Notes: a model not told the origin generated them from the sequence alone. Shown: positions 36,624 through 47,620, counted from the first letter of the stretch. The stretch: 64,000 nt of DNA from Phlyctochytrium arcticum (GCA_025602905.1 JAHLKI010000042.1:62001-126000), one strand, 5' to 3'. Numbers and translations are program-made.

Positions 36624-37501
36624 CAAAAAAGCCATGTCGTTCATTCTCGATGCGATGCCTCCAAGGTATGGAGAAATGCGAGACAGGTCTCACTTGTGGG
36701 CGGTACCGTAGATGGAGATTGTTGAAATCTAACGGAGAGGTTGTATCAAAAGACATCAAGTTTGTCTCAAACCGATGGAGGGCTCAAAACATACTCGATG
36801 GAGAAACAAATCTGTTGTAGAAATCTCCATTTACCGGGATGCAATCAAGTCTCGGACAGGTCAAAAAAAAGGAAGATGTCGACAGAACGAGGACATGGTA
36901 CATGTGGAGTGATTTTTGGCAAGAAAGTTGCGTCGGACATTTTCTCGCTCCACACATTCAAGGAAAATCCAGAAAAAAAAAACAAAACATTTTACCTCTC
37001 CACACACAAAAAATCCCAATTTCTCTTGAGCACATTGCTAGATCGGGCAAGGTGCAGCTAGCTATACTGTCCCAAACACAGTTTGTGACGAAAACCGTAT
37101 CCATTGATGCATCCGTATCATATACTCAAAATCTGGGAAGATTGTCAGTGATGTAGGGGGAAAAACTTAACCATTGAATGTTTTCAAAACTTTGTCAAGC
37201 ATACCAAATAGTAAGAAATGGCAGAGTTATGATACCCCGAAACCCAAGGATGTCAGTTGTGGGGCGCCATATGGAAGTGATCCGTAAAGAAAGGGTTTAT
37301 TTATGAACTATTGAAGTACCCGAAATTGGGCAACTTTTCAAATAAAGTTTTCTGCTTTGCCCAACTGGTGTGTTTTTTGTTCACCTTTTGGTTCGTGTAC
37401 TGCAGAACTCTCTTGGGGTTTCTACATTTTTGGATTTTGGATATATTAGTTTGAAGACCAGTCAAAACCATCAAACCACAAAACTCATCCAACCAAAATA
37501 A
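36624..37501. other. Intergenic region between divergent genes
   Basis: No supported gene was found. It probably holds the promoters of the collagen-like and EF-hand genes. Confidence 0.45.
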
Positions 37502-38247
37502 ATGGCAACGACCCGTCCAACCCCAGGAGCAGCCGGAAACCGCAAAGGCACATCCTTCGCCCAAGCCCACAAACCCACTTCCCGTCTCGTATTCGACAAG
37601 TACGATGCCGACGGATCCGATACGATCAACGTCTCTGAGTTCCGCAAACTGTGTTATGACATGGGACATTTTCTGAGTGACCAGGAACTCGCATTGGCCA
37701 TTCGGATGCTGGATGCGGATGGGAACGGGGAGATTAGTTACAAAGAATGTAAGTGGGAACTATTTTTGGGGGAGTTGGGTTTTATTGATGGGATTTGTAG
37801 TTATTAGTTGGTGGCAGAAAGACCATCGATTCAAATCCCTCCAACCTTCGTCACAAGAAATGAAAGAGTTGGCGCAAATCTCATCCGATTTTCAACGGTA
37901 AAATATTATCTCCCAGCACCAACCTCTGATGTCTTACTGATACTATTTTCGTAGATTTGATAAAGATCAGTCGGGATGCGTTGATGTGCGTGAATTCCGT
38001 TTACTCTACGTAGATCTGGTCAAAAAGGGGATGACCAAGAAGACGCTGGCGGGGACGTTGGAGGTAACCTACTTTGATTTTTTTTTGGAATGAAACTGAT
38101 TGGGATCTGTAGGAATTGGATAATAACCGGGACGGGAAAGTCAGTTTTAACGAGTATGCAGAATGGATATTGAATCAGCGGCGACAGGCAGGACATGGCT
38201 CGCATCCGGTGTCCCATCATGCCCGGGGAGATGAAGCATCGCAGTAA
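37502..38247 (+). CDS. Calcium-binding protein with four EF-hands
   Basis: Exons 37502-37748, 37801-37897, 37955-38063 and 38113-38247 join to 195 residues. Four EF-hand loops are clear: DKYDADGSDTINVSEF, DADGNGEISYKEF, DKDQSGCVDVREF and DNNRDGKVSFNEY. All have the acidic residues at loop positions 1, 3, 5 and 12, so all four could bind calcium, with a weaker loop 1. A 25-residue basic N-terminal tail and a His-rich C-terminus distinguish it from calmodulin. It belongs to the calmodulin-like or centrin-like group of calcium sensors; a specific orthologue was not recognised. Confidence 0.9.
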
Positions 38248-38543
38248 TTAGAAGTTTTTTAGAAGAAAAAATGTAATTTGGTATCAGTCTCTATGTTTTA
38301 TTTCCGAACCCCGGTTCAAAATGTCGATCCATTGTCGAATCTGTACAGTTCAGTCCGTTGTGAAAAACGCAAGGGCGGGGTACAAGGGAATATCCTGACC
38401 CAAAACGAGAATGTGTAGTGTGTAGTGACAGAGAAAAACCATATATATCAATCATATGTAGAAATGTGTACAAGAACCGAGACAAAAATTGTATGGTACA
38501 GAATGTGGTATGTTACAGGGGGGTGGGGTGAGAAAAAGTGGGT

Positions 38544-39880
38544 TTACTCGTATGCGTAGTAACCTGATTGGCGACGAGCAAGTTCTTGGCGAGCGTTGCG
38601 ACGGTTAAGACCGATCTTCTCGAGTGCGGCAGCAATGGCGGCTTTGGCGTTGGCGACGGCATCACCGGCGGCGGCCTTGGCAGCGTCGATGGCATCACCG
38701 GCAGCTCCGGCAGCTCCGGCTGCGGCTCCCTTGGCGGCTTCGATGGCACCTCCGGCGGCTCCTTTGGCGGCTTCGATAGCACCACCGGCGGCTTCCTTGG
38801 CGGCATCAGCGGCTCCTCCGGCAGCCTTCTTAGCAGCGTTGGCGGCCTTCTTGGCGGCTTTGGCAGCAGCAGCGTCAGCACCGCCAGCAGCGGCTTTCTT
38901 GGCCTTCTTTGCTCCCTTCTTTGCGGCCTTCTTTGCGGCCTTGGCAGCTCCGTCCTTGGCGGCTCCGTCCTTTTTGGCGGCCTTGGGTGCGTCCTTGGCA
39001 GCGGGGGCGGCAGTGGCAGCGGGGGCAGTAGCGGGGGTAGGTGGTGGGGCAGCAGTAGCGCCGGGGGCGGGGGCAGCGACAGTCACGGGAGGTGTACCAG
39101 CACCTTCAGCTCCAGCTCCAGTTGCGGGTGCGGGTGCGTCTTGATCACCGTCATCGGGGTTGGCTTGACCGGCACCATCGTCTTCGTCCGCAGCACCAGC
39201 TCCACCAGCAGCAGGGGCAGTTCGGGGGGTAGCGGTTTCCTTTTTGGCAGCACCACCGGCAGCACCACCGGCCGCTCCACCAGCAGCTCCACCGGCAGCT
39301 CCACCGGCACCAGCAGCTCCACCAGCAGCTCCGGCATCAGGCGCAGCACCACCAGCACCAGCAGTAACGAGCGCGCAAGATCCAAATCCTCGAGCCTTGG
39401 CCTGCTTGATCTGCATCATACATCCAGTAGCAGGGCACGCCAAATCAGCTGGGACGGTAAATGTGACGGGGTGAGTCTTGCCCGTCGCTCCGGCGGGGGC
39501 ATTGCCGTTGGTTCCTGGGGCGTTGGTGGTAATGGCAGCCTTGGCAGTGAACGCTTTTCCGGCACCAGTGGTATCAAAGGAGATTTGCACTATAAACATG
39601 AAGAAGTCAGCGAGTGTATCAAGAGTAAATGAAATGATGAGATATACGTACATGGACCAGCACCGTCACCAGCCTGGATGAACCATTGAACGGTTGCCGT
39701 TTGTCCGGGAGTAAAGTTGGCAGTCGCTTTGGCAGCAGCAGCCTTGCCCTTGGGTGCAGCTCCACAGTCGGCGGCGATTTGGATGATTTTGGAGTTAAGG
39801 GGAGCGGGGTCGCGGAGGATGCCGTGAGCCGAGACGGTTGCCACGGAGGCTAAGAGGACGACAGCTTTTGACCAGTGCAT
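38544..39880 (-). CDS. Secreted LPMO-like copper domain with long Ala/Lys-rich LEA-like tail
   Basis: Exons 39880-39652 and 39589-38544 join to 424 residues. The signal peptide (MHWSKAVVLLASVATVSA) would leave His as the first mature residue (HGILRDPAP), as in lytic polysaccharide monooxygenases and related copper proteins. A beta-rich ~130-residue domain follows, with Cys pairs (DCGAAPKG, ADLACPATGC, FGSCAL) and a TVQWFIQAGDGAGP strand. After residue ~150 the protein changes to Gly/Ala-rich, then Pro/Thr linkers, then Ala/Lys helices with 11-residue periodicity (AAKEAAGGAIEAAKGAAGG type), as in group 3 LEA proteins. The end is RRQSGYYAYE. The second copper histidine was not identified, so oxidase activity is unproven. 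The family (AA-type or Bim1-like) is also open. Confidence 0.65.
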
Positions 39881-42138
39881 CTTTGTTGTGATTGTGGTTG
39901 TTGTTATTGATGGGTGGTCGGTAATCTAGCTGACGGATGAGGGACGAATGGGATGAAAAGAGAGCAGAAGAATGGACCCCACGGCTTTAAGTACTGCTCA
40001 TATTGGCCATGCAGCCACTCCCAAAACCGTCTTCCCGACCGCATAACCCCCCCGTCCTAGCAGCCATCTGGCGAATCCTCCTTCTGGTTCGTTGACGCGT
40101 CTCAAAGCACTTTCTATTTGAAACGAGTTTTGCCTCTTGCGGCACGCGGCGAAAGCGCGGCGAGAAACGGCCATTGTTTGCGTAAGCGTTTCAGAATGTC
40201 TGGCCGTCCTTGGGTGGTCCAGTCAAAGATATCCTATTAATTCTAGTTCATGTAAACCATGCCTCGGTATGCAATGTAGTCAAGTATATAGGCTTTGGGG
40301 GGACCCCGGCCCAACTTTAAATCTACCAGACCTCAATACATTTTGCACCATGAAACTCTGCCAGAGCAAAGTCAACAGATGCAGACTGTCCGATGAGAAA
40401 CGGAGCGAACAGACAAACGCCCAAACTCTTGGCAAGCGGACAGCATGATTCGTCCCCAACCCGACCACCCTTTTTGCAATAGCAAAAGCGGGGCGTGGCC
40501 GGCGGTGTCAAGTATCTAATGGGTATTAATTGTGGGTGGGCGCGAATCAACATAGATACAGCGCATTCCATGTTGCTGCGGCACCGAGAACGTACGGTCT
40601 TTGAGTAGAAAGTAAGAGAATGGAAAGCCGGAGTCCCACTTGGCACTTGCCAAGAGTATCATATCCTTCTGAGACCTTCTCGAACATGGAATAGGAATTA
40701 ACCGCGGAACGGCAACGGCACAGTCATAGCATGGTTACGTAATCCAACTCGACATATCTCCGACCGTCCGACGAAGATATCTTGTAGATATCTTGGTCCA
40801 GTGAAACGGTCAGCATGAGGGGACCTCCACCATCATAGACCATCGACATGCATAAAGCGATGGTGCGGTTGTCGGGGCCGGGATGCGACTGGCAGGTAAA
40901 TGTAACTTGCGGGCCGAGAAGCGAAGAGTATCGCACCTCGTTGTCGGCATTGAGCGGACTCCAATGCATGCAATACCTTTCGCAGCGTTCGTTGGTGCAG
41001 GCGCTGTTGTTCTGATGAGCAACCGAACCTTCTTACTCGAGTATATGGTTTTCTCGCGTCAAGTTTTAATCGAGGTCTATTGCCCGGGCGCACTGTCTAC
41101 AAATGCAAAAATATCTCCTCTTGAAACGCCTTTAAAACGTCAGCTTCGACAGATCATCCGGTCGTTGAAGAGTTACAATCGGAAACACCAATTGCCGTAG
41201 AAGAAAAATGGCACTGTGAATGCTAGGGAAAAGCGTGGCTGTAGCGGATCAGACTGCTTACACCTGAAGATTCCGGCGCAGAAACCACAAAAAAACTTGG
41301 AACTGAGCAAAACCATTAAGGATGAGAGTGTATGTATTCTGGGTGATGTGCCAAGCCAACAGACGCAACATGCTCGGCAGCAGTTACTTTACCTTCTTCC
41401 ACCTTCTTCCAAAAAATAAGTGGGAGAGGCAAGTCGTCAGCAAGAAAGTTGGCGGCCGCGGGGAACCCACCCCTTAACCCGCATTCGTCTTAAACTCTTC
41501 CCAATATGGTATCGACCACGCCCAAAAAAGAACTAAAGTTCTGAGTGAGCGACTAGTCGTGTGCGTTTGAACGTATCAGTGACAAGAACCTCGAGGACCA
41601 TTTATTTATTTACACGACTACCCGCCAACGACGCACCTCACCGGCCCAAAGCAAACTTTTTGCAATCTCTTTTGGGGTGACAACTGTCCAAATGCGGATG
41701 AAATTACCATTCACATGGGGTCATCGTTTCAAAATCACATATTTTGGGACGTTTCAAACATGACTTGCATTTCGCAAACTTTTTACGCGAAATGAAACTT
41801 TTGCAGACTTGTACACGCCCTTGTAGAGAGAGACCTTTAAATTCCACCGATCAGAGCTAGTTGAGCGGCAAGTTGAGTAGCAGGGCGGTACGTGGGAAAT
41901 TCCCACAAACTGGCCGAGTCAAACATCACCTCCAGTTCAGCTATTTGCACGTCCATCCAGTCCTGTCACTGTTCTAACGTTTGAGGCCCTACTGCGCTTG
42001 ACGCGCTGGGAAAAAACCAGCTTGTCTCCATCCCGCCTCATCTACCCATCTCCACTCACACCCTGACTCGCACCACACACTTTGCTACTACACAAGCATC
42101 TACTCACAACACCCGCAACACCCTCCACTACTTTTAAT
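39881..42138. other. Long intergenic region with one exon fragment
   Basis: No intact gene is supported. It contains a decayed PH-exon fragment (listed separately) and a copy of the TAAAGTT...GTGAG.GACTAGTCGTG block near 41530-41565. A CA-rich, pyrimidine-rich leader precedes the candidate first exon at 42139. Confidence 0.5.
40805..40965 (+). pseudogene. Isolated, inverted fragment of the coactosin/PH last exon
   Basis: The complementary strand matches 21615-21790 in blocks (CCGCTCAAT, GATACTCTTC, CTCGGCCCGCA, GCTTTATGCAT, TCGATGGTC, ATGATGG). It lies ~10 kb beyond the array, in opposite orientation to the parent gene, and has no open frame. Confidence 0.6.
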
Positions 42139-42153
42139 ATGGGTTTCGACATG
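42139..42153 (+). other. Candidate first coding exon (MGFDM) of an unassigned gene
   Basis: A CA-rich leader, ATGGGTTTCGACATG and an immediate consensus donor GTGAGT look like a normal 5' gene start. No in-phase downstream exon could be fixed; the broken family copy at 42552 is the nearest candidate. Confidence 0.35.
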
Positions 42154-42551
42154 GTGAGTGGCTGTTTACGAACATGCATGTCGATGAATTCTGAGCGAAA
42201 TTCCGAACAGATCTCGAGATTTTTTTCAAACTATCCAGCCTGATTGCATACTGTCCAGTCCTCCAAAATCATGGGCTATCACCTGGCGGTTGCGTTGAAT
42301 TCTTTCGCTCTCAGCAATTTTGACAGAAGCTACAGCTGCCAATAAACCTACTCAAACCGTGTGGGGAACACACTCAGGATTTGGGCTTTCTCGACTGCCA
42401 CTCGGTACCCACTTCTTTGGATCATTCAGTCCACTTATTGGCTGCTACGGATGACAACCTTCTGGATTTGACACCTCCTTGGTGTGTTCGCTGCTCACTT
42501 GAAAGGTAAGACGATTGTGTTGCATTACGTATCGAGTTGTAACTGACAGCC

Positions 42552-43280
42552 CTGATAGATGCTCACTCCAGGCGTGGAGACTACGAGTACATCCTGGATC
42601 CAATTTACTTTCAGCATATGCCATATCTTTCGGAAACTCTGGAGCTTGCTGCTGCGCAGACGGTGGCCCCCGCACAACCTCCCTCTCCCCACCGCGTGTC
42701 GCCCCTCTCGTTCAACCCGAACGTCAGCCAAGAAAGATTGACGCGGCGAATGACACCCCATGAAGAAGACTTGCGCAGCTGGATGGACATTTCTATCCCA
42801 GACAATATCCTAAAAAGTTATTTTGTCGCGTCCCCCACTGGCAAAATTGGCTGAAAGGCACCCGAAAAGAGAAATGGTTGGACTGCACAAACAACCAAAT
42901 GGCCACCATTTACCACTATACTCACCTTACATATATCAACGGCATCCGTTCCCCTTACCGACAAAAGACGATCAAGTTGTCGCACGACAAGTTTGTCTAC
43001 CACAAACGGGCACACATTGCCACCAATCAGGCGACCCACCGGCGAACGGACAATTGCAAACTGGACCTGGTGGTGTTGAAGGATATGCCGTATCTTGCAT
43101 CGATGCGAGAACCCAAGGGCATGGCTAGCTTTGGATCTCAGCAACATAAAACGACTCCCACACTGTTCACAATCGCGCGTAAGAAAGTGGAGGCCGCAAA
43201 AAGAAAACTTACGCGTGAAAGGAGGGAAGATGAGCAAGACTTGCGTTACTGGATGACATCAGTATTCCTGACAATATACT
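42552..43280 (+). pseudogene. Degenerate copies 1 and 2 of an unrecognised tandem protein family
   Basis: Copy 1 (42552-42860) reads ILDPIYFQHMPYL ... WMDISIPDNILKSYF before breaking. Copy 2 (42880-43280) reads TIKLSHDKFVYHKRAHIATN ... LDLVVLKDMPYLASMRE, then again WMTSVF. Together with copies at 43500 and 45611 they define a unit whose order is (RxW)M-(DI)-IPDxILKSxF, YTFNEKVYN, VKLSHxxFVYHKxPH, THxxxDYxILDxxxFxxMPYL. Frames shift between blocks, so no full product can be made. The family was not recognised. Confidence 0.55.
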
Positions 43281-43370
43281 CGATGTGAGAACCAAAGGGC
43301 ATGGCTAGCCTTGGATCTCAGCAACATAAAACGACTCCCACACTGTTCACAATCGCGCGCAACACATTGG
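43102..43370. repeat. Near-identical ~85-bp direct repeat, 180 bp apart
   Basis: The blocks at 43102-43190 and 43282-43370 share an almost unbroken run containing GGCATGGCTAGC.TTGGATC and CACACTGTTCACAATCGCGC. They mark a recent tandem duplication inside the broken family region. Confidence 0.85.
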
Positions 43371-43499
43371 AGGCGTCAATATGCTGCGGGACATTGTACC
43401 GTCTCTACCACCCCCCGGGACAACCGCTATACTATACCGCACAAGTCACCGTTGGCTACATTGGGGGAGAGTAAGAAAGACTGCGCAGGGGCGATACTA

Positions 43500-43945
43500 A
43501 ATTGCATTGACGCTTTTCGGGACGAAGTACCGTTACACCCTAACGACACTACCCCCAAGCTGGCAGGGACCCTGTATAGTCACTCAATCAAAAGTCGGCC
43601 AAACGAATTGCGCCAGACGACAGTCAAACTATCACATGATGGATTTGCCTACCATCAAGTTCCCCATATCGCAGCATACCAAGGCACGCACATGCGTTGG
43701 GACTACAACATATTGGATCAAAGTTACCTTCGACACATGCCGTATTTGGCGGCAATGCGACAAAAACTGATTACTATCAAGGGCGGAGATGTTCATGTCA
43801 TCTTCTATTGTCCATCAGCGAATGGATATTCAATTTTTCGAGGGCACAGCAAAGGAACATAAAGTCACGCCGTTCCTGCTGATTTTTGAACATGATACCC
43901 ACATCAGGGACAAGAATAAATTCGACGATTGGGTGAAGTGAGTCC
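43500..43945 (+). pseudogene. Degenerate copy 3 of the tandem protein family
   Basis: An open stretch encodes TVKLSHDGFAYHQVPHIAAY, DYNILDQSYLRHMPYLAAM and GDVHVIFYCPSANGYSIFRG. After a frameshift it continues as HKVTPFLLIFEHDTHIRD and NKFDDWVK, followed by a GTGAGT donor at about 43939. The last block, with its Trp in a terminal helix, is reminiscent of the end of a PH domain, but this is weak. The 5' part is eroded. Confidence 0.55.
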
Positions 43946-44359
43946 AAGCCGGTCGCTGCGGTCCGTGGCTCCTGGTTAACTGTATCTCTCTTCTAGACGT
44001 ACCTCCAAAAAATTCAATAATGCACGTGATTTTATCCACTGGTGCACCGGAAATGAGGAAACTCAATGCGTGACAATTTCTTTTAGTCTTTCTCCGCCCG
44101 CTCTCTCTTTCTCTTCCTCTCTTTAAAAATAATATCATTAATCTAGCTCGCTCGTTCAATAATCTACATCTCTTTCTCTCTCTCTCGCTCTCTCGCTCTG
44201 TGTATTCGTCTCTATCCATCTCTCTATCTTGTGCTTACTGCGCAAAGAGTCTGAACTGAACTTGATCTTCGTTCCTCTACCTATAGCTCTTTTTACGTGA
44301 CCTGATGCCAAATATTAAACTTGAATAACGTTTGTACTAATGACTTGTCCGGCAAATAG

Positions 44360-44432
44360 CAGAGTCAAAGTCCTGTTCCGATTATACTTCTGACAAGCTG
44401 CCAACTATCGGTTCATTTCTTCTCCATTACGT
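44360..44432. repeat. Half copy of a hairpin (MITE-like) element
   Basis: The sequence AGTCAAAGTCC...TTCTGACAAGCTGCCAACTATCGGTTCATTTC matches the right arm of the full hairpin at 45068-45201. The left arm is missing. Confidence 0.6.
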
Positions 44433-44456
44433 TCTTACTATAAACCTCTCGAGTGA

Positions 44457-45015
44457 GAGAGGGTGCCATCTACCTTCCTACGTGTTCTCGACCTGTATTC
44501 CACAAACTATCTATTGCATTCTTGGCGTGCAATGTATATAACTAACTACCACTTACATCTAAAAATCGGCCATCTAATCTTTCTCTCACAGTTTCTGTCC
44601 TATACCGTAGAATTGGAGTGGCGAAATAACTTACCGCTCGTTCCATTCTTTTGCAAAATTCATCAAGAAGACGCAGCTGCGCAAACTATCGTTTGCTGAA
44701 AACCTCCTGCCGTAAAAACTTGCAGTAGAGTACAGACCCAGGTCAATCACAACTCTGAACCTAGTTGGGACATTTTGCTTGCCCAATCGGGACCGCGGAG
44801 AGATCAAGATGTGGGAATATTTCGCTTGCGCATATTTTGTTTTTGCGCAGCAGTCCTGCCGTCCTGAGAGCGATTTTGGGAAGGGAAGATTGCCGACTCT
44901 TGGAGTAAAAGCGGTAGTTTTATTGCAAATCAGGAAAGTGCCATAGATACAATTTGTGGAATACGGGTCAAGAAACAAGATGGAAAGATAGATGGCACCC
45001 TTCTCTAATTCGAAC
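44457..45015. repeat. Imperfect long inverted repeat of a dispersed non-coding element
   Basis: The left arm (44457-44700) and right arm (about 44760-45015) are related as reverse complements in blocks: GGGTGCCATCTA, ACC(T/C)GTATTCCACAAA, AACTACC.CTT and GCTGCGCAAA. Further direct copies of the same element lie near 45240-45370 and 46740-46935, so this is one element present at least four times in 2.5 kb. Confidence 0.65.
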
Positions 45016-45067
45016 AAAATGGTTCACGCTACTCAGCAGGGCAATATAATATTCGATAAGACAGAGA

Positions 45068-45201
45068 TGGAAAATAAATAAACCGATAACTGGCAGCCTG
45101 TCAGAGAGTAAACGGGTCAAGGACTTATTCCTACTCCAAGTCCTGAACTTCCATTTACTTTTCTGACAGGTTGCCAGCTATTGGTTTATTTCTTTCCCAT
45201 C
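45068..45201. repeat. Full hairpin (MITE-like) element
   Basis: Arms around 45068-45110 and 45155-45201 are imperfect reverse complements: AAATAAACCGATAACTGGCA, CCTGTCAGA and GTAAA on the left, with TTTACTTTTCTGACAGG, TGCCAGCTATTGGTTTATTT on the right. A second, inner pair (CAAGGACTT / AAGTCCTG) lies in the loop. It encodes nothing. Relatives lie at 44360 and 46355. Confidence 0.75.
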
Positions 45202-45610
45202 TCTTGTCTGACTATATATAAACTCCTGGTTGAACTATTTTTCGAGTAGGAGGGGACCTATCATTCCATCTTGTATCTTGACCTGTATCCCACAAACTAT
45301 ATTTATGACACTCCATTTTCGTCCCTTGTAAAATCGCTCAAAACTACTGCGCCAAACTATCATAAGTTGGCGTATGTGAGGAAGTCCACCTCTCGTCCGC
45401 ATTTGCACAAATATATCCTAAATCGGGCAAGCAAATATCCAAAATAGACCTAAAGTTGACTGTATAGACCTGGACTTCAGTGCGACAATTGCAGGTTTGA
45501 CGGCAGGGGGTTTCAATCGTGAAATCGCGAATTGGTACCCCAGGCACAGCGGTCATTTACTCCGAATTAGGACAGATACTCTCCCAAAATAGGAGATAAA
45601 TCCTCGTTTT

Positions 45611-46230
45611 TTGGCACTGATTGGGAGTCGTCGCGTATGTGCCGACTCGCACTTTTACTTCGTGAACGGTCGCAAGGACATATTTGCCGATGAGTTGGCC
45701 GAGCTCAAACGGAAAGCTAAAGAAGCATCTCACTACAAGTACAAGGACCTCAGGATTCCCGACGGTATCCTCAAAAGTTTTTTCGAAGCTTTTGACCTTG
45801 CCGAGCAGCAAGCGACCTTTGACGAGAAATCAGTGGTCACGTATACGTTCAACGAGAAGGTCTACAATGCCGAAATCTACAATCACTGTCGCTTATCAGA
45901 CGACGGTTCCGTCAAACGCAAGCTCACGGTCAAACTCTCTCACGGCAATTTCGTTTACCACAAACGTCCCACCTTTGAGACCCATCAATGGACCCACAAC
46001 TTTCAACACTACTCTATTCTCGACTATGAAGCCTTTGAAGAGATGCTGTATCTCGACTCAATACGACGCCGCCTTGGGGCCATCAGAGGCAAAGCAGTCT
46101 GGATGTCCTTTTATTATTCCGTTATGCACCGTCGCATGGAGATCCAAGTTTTGGGACTTTACAGGGTCTTTTTTCCATCATATTCGAGCATGGTCTCTCC
46201 CATCAAGAGACACTAGGTGAGTTCACAAGC
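45611..46230 (+). pseudogene. Best-preserved copy of the tandem protein family
   Basis: An ORF of ~200 codons lacks a good ATG (its apparent start is CTG/TTG). It encodes SHFYFVNGRKDIFADELAEL, YKDLRIPDGILKSFFEAFD, VVTYTFNEKVYNAEIYNHCR, LTVKLSHGNFVYHKRPTFE, HYSILDYEAFEEMLYLDSI and GAIRGKAVWMSFYYSV. The last part is one frame off relative to copy 3: a neighbouring frame gives LFSIIFEHGLSHQET, matching FLLIFEHDTHIRD. Length is near the family unit of ~230 residues. It is probably a pseudogene, but an unseen upstream exon and one sequence error could rescue it. No function could be assigned. Confidence 0.5.
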
Positions 46231-46354
46231 TGGTTGTTGCGTCTGTCCGTTAACCTGCGTTTTCTGTTCTATAGATCAAGATGAAAAGGAAAAGTCCTGG
46301 AGGGGGAGGGCCGTTGTCCTAAACGGCCCAGATCGCATACCAATCACATTTGAG

Positions 46355-46465
46355 TCGTTATTGATAGCAAATAGCTGGCAGCCTGTCTGAAAATAAAGGG
46401 CAGTCAAGGACTTTACTTCTGACAGGTTGCCAGCTATCGGCTGTATTTCTGTTCCATCTTTTTTC
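46355..46465. repeat. Second hairpin (MITE-like) element
   Basis: AATAGCTGGCAGCCTGTCTG ... TTCTGACAGGTTGCCAGCTAT repeats the arms and the CAAGGACTT loop block of the element at 45068. Arms are shorter and it follows family copy 4 directly. Confidence 0.75.
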
Positions 46466-46603
46466 CGACGATAGAGTCCTGAATTCACCTACGTCCCCCG
46501 TTGTAGGATCCTATTACTCAAGAGGGCCTGTTTGAATGCATAGATTCTATTTCCTGTATATATATACATAAGGGCTCTTTCGTTTCCCTCATCTGAGTTT
46601 AGT

Positions 46604-47350
46604 TTGAATCCAATACAACGTTCACACATTGTGCCTTTACATATGTGCACCTTTCCCAAACACTCCTTCTTGATGAAAAGTATGACAAAGGTAGCGCTGA
46701 GACACTCGCCAGTCGTCCAGTGGGAACCCAGCCATCACGGCAAATCCTCCGACGATATAAAACCTTTCAGAAGCTTTATGTTTTTGGGCGTCTGCCCATG
46801 TATGACACCCCCTCATGCACTCTTGGCGTACGATATAACTACCGCTTCTACATCTGTAAGTGTCGGCCGGGAGTCGGCCATAGCTTCCTTCGCAAAATCG
46901 CTCGCTCAAGACTGCTGCGCAAATTACGTTCGAGTGCAGGAGTTGCGGACGCAAAGAAACCCACCCCTTGATTTGGATCCGGACAGAAACGGTCCCAAAT
47001 GGGCAGGCAAAAAGTCCAAAAAAGTATCAAAGTTGACGCAGAACCTGGGTCTGGATGTGCAATTGCCGGTTTTTACGACTGGGGGTTTCAATCGTGCAAA
47101 CAAACGGCAGGCAATTGGCAAATGCAAAGCGTAAGCCGGGCAAATTAGTCATGTCATCCGAATTAGGATGAAGAATCCCCTAAAAGGGAGTAAAACGTTC
47201 TCCTTTTGGTATTCTGTGAGAGCTATCGTGTAAATCAACAATAGTCTGCATATCTTGCCGACGGAGGCGAAAGACCCGCCTTTTGTCCGTAAATGGCCAC
47301 ATTCTCGCTTAAAGCGGAAAGAAAACACCCAAAATAGGACTAAAGTTATG
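46604..47350. repeat. Dispersed non-coding repeat copy
   Basis: The block near 46740-47200 repeats features of 45240-45600 (GCAATTGC.GGTTT, GGGGGTTTCAATCGTG, TCCGAATTAGGA, AAAATAGGA). The edge at 47340 (TAAAGTTATGGTGTGAG, ATTAGTCGTG) recurs at 41535 and 48970. Confidence 0.6.
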
Positions 47351-47399
47351 GTGTGAGCCATTAGTCGTGATTTTTTGACGACGAAAACGTACGGTTCTG

Positions 47400-47620
47400 C
47401 CGCTCACGTTTGTTTTGAGAATAGGTGGGAATGTCTCTCTCCCTTTGCACCTTCACGCACCACAAGATGAATGAATACTCGGAGGGTAACGGGCGGGAGA
47501 GAAAGAGTCCTCTTTTCGCATCTGCCCTGATATGATTGATACTCGAAGTACGAGTATCGATTCGGACACAGCTGTAGCACTCGTTACGGCCCGATTTGCG
47601 AATTTTGAGGCCGCCATAAG
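47400..47620. repeat. Repeat copy A (partner at 49085-49305)
   Basis: It shares long exact blocks with 49085-49305: CACCACAAGATGAATGAATA, TCGGAGGGTAACGGGCGGGA, GAAAGAGTCCT, TTTTCGCATCTGCCC, GATTCGGA.ACAGCTGTAGC. Both are in the same orientation, 1.7 kb apart. Confidence 0.85.

Noticed and set aside
38568..39632. 354-codon plus-strand ORF opposite the LPMO-like gene
   Set aside because: Ser/Gly-only composition is the mirror of the Ala/Lys repeat. The minus strand has a signal peptide, Cys pairs and a correct intron.
45611..46216. FLYWCH-type zinc finger in the tandem family
   Set aside because: The H-rich motif (FVYHKRP...THQ.TH) lacks the Cys pair and Trp spacing of FLYWCH.
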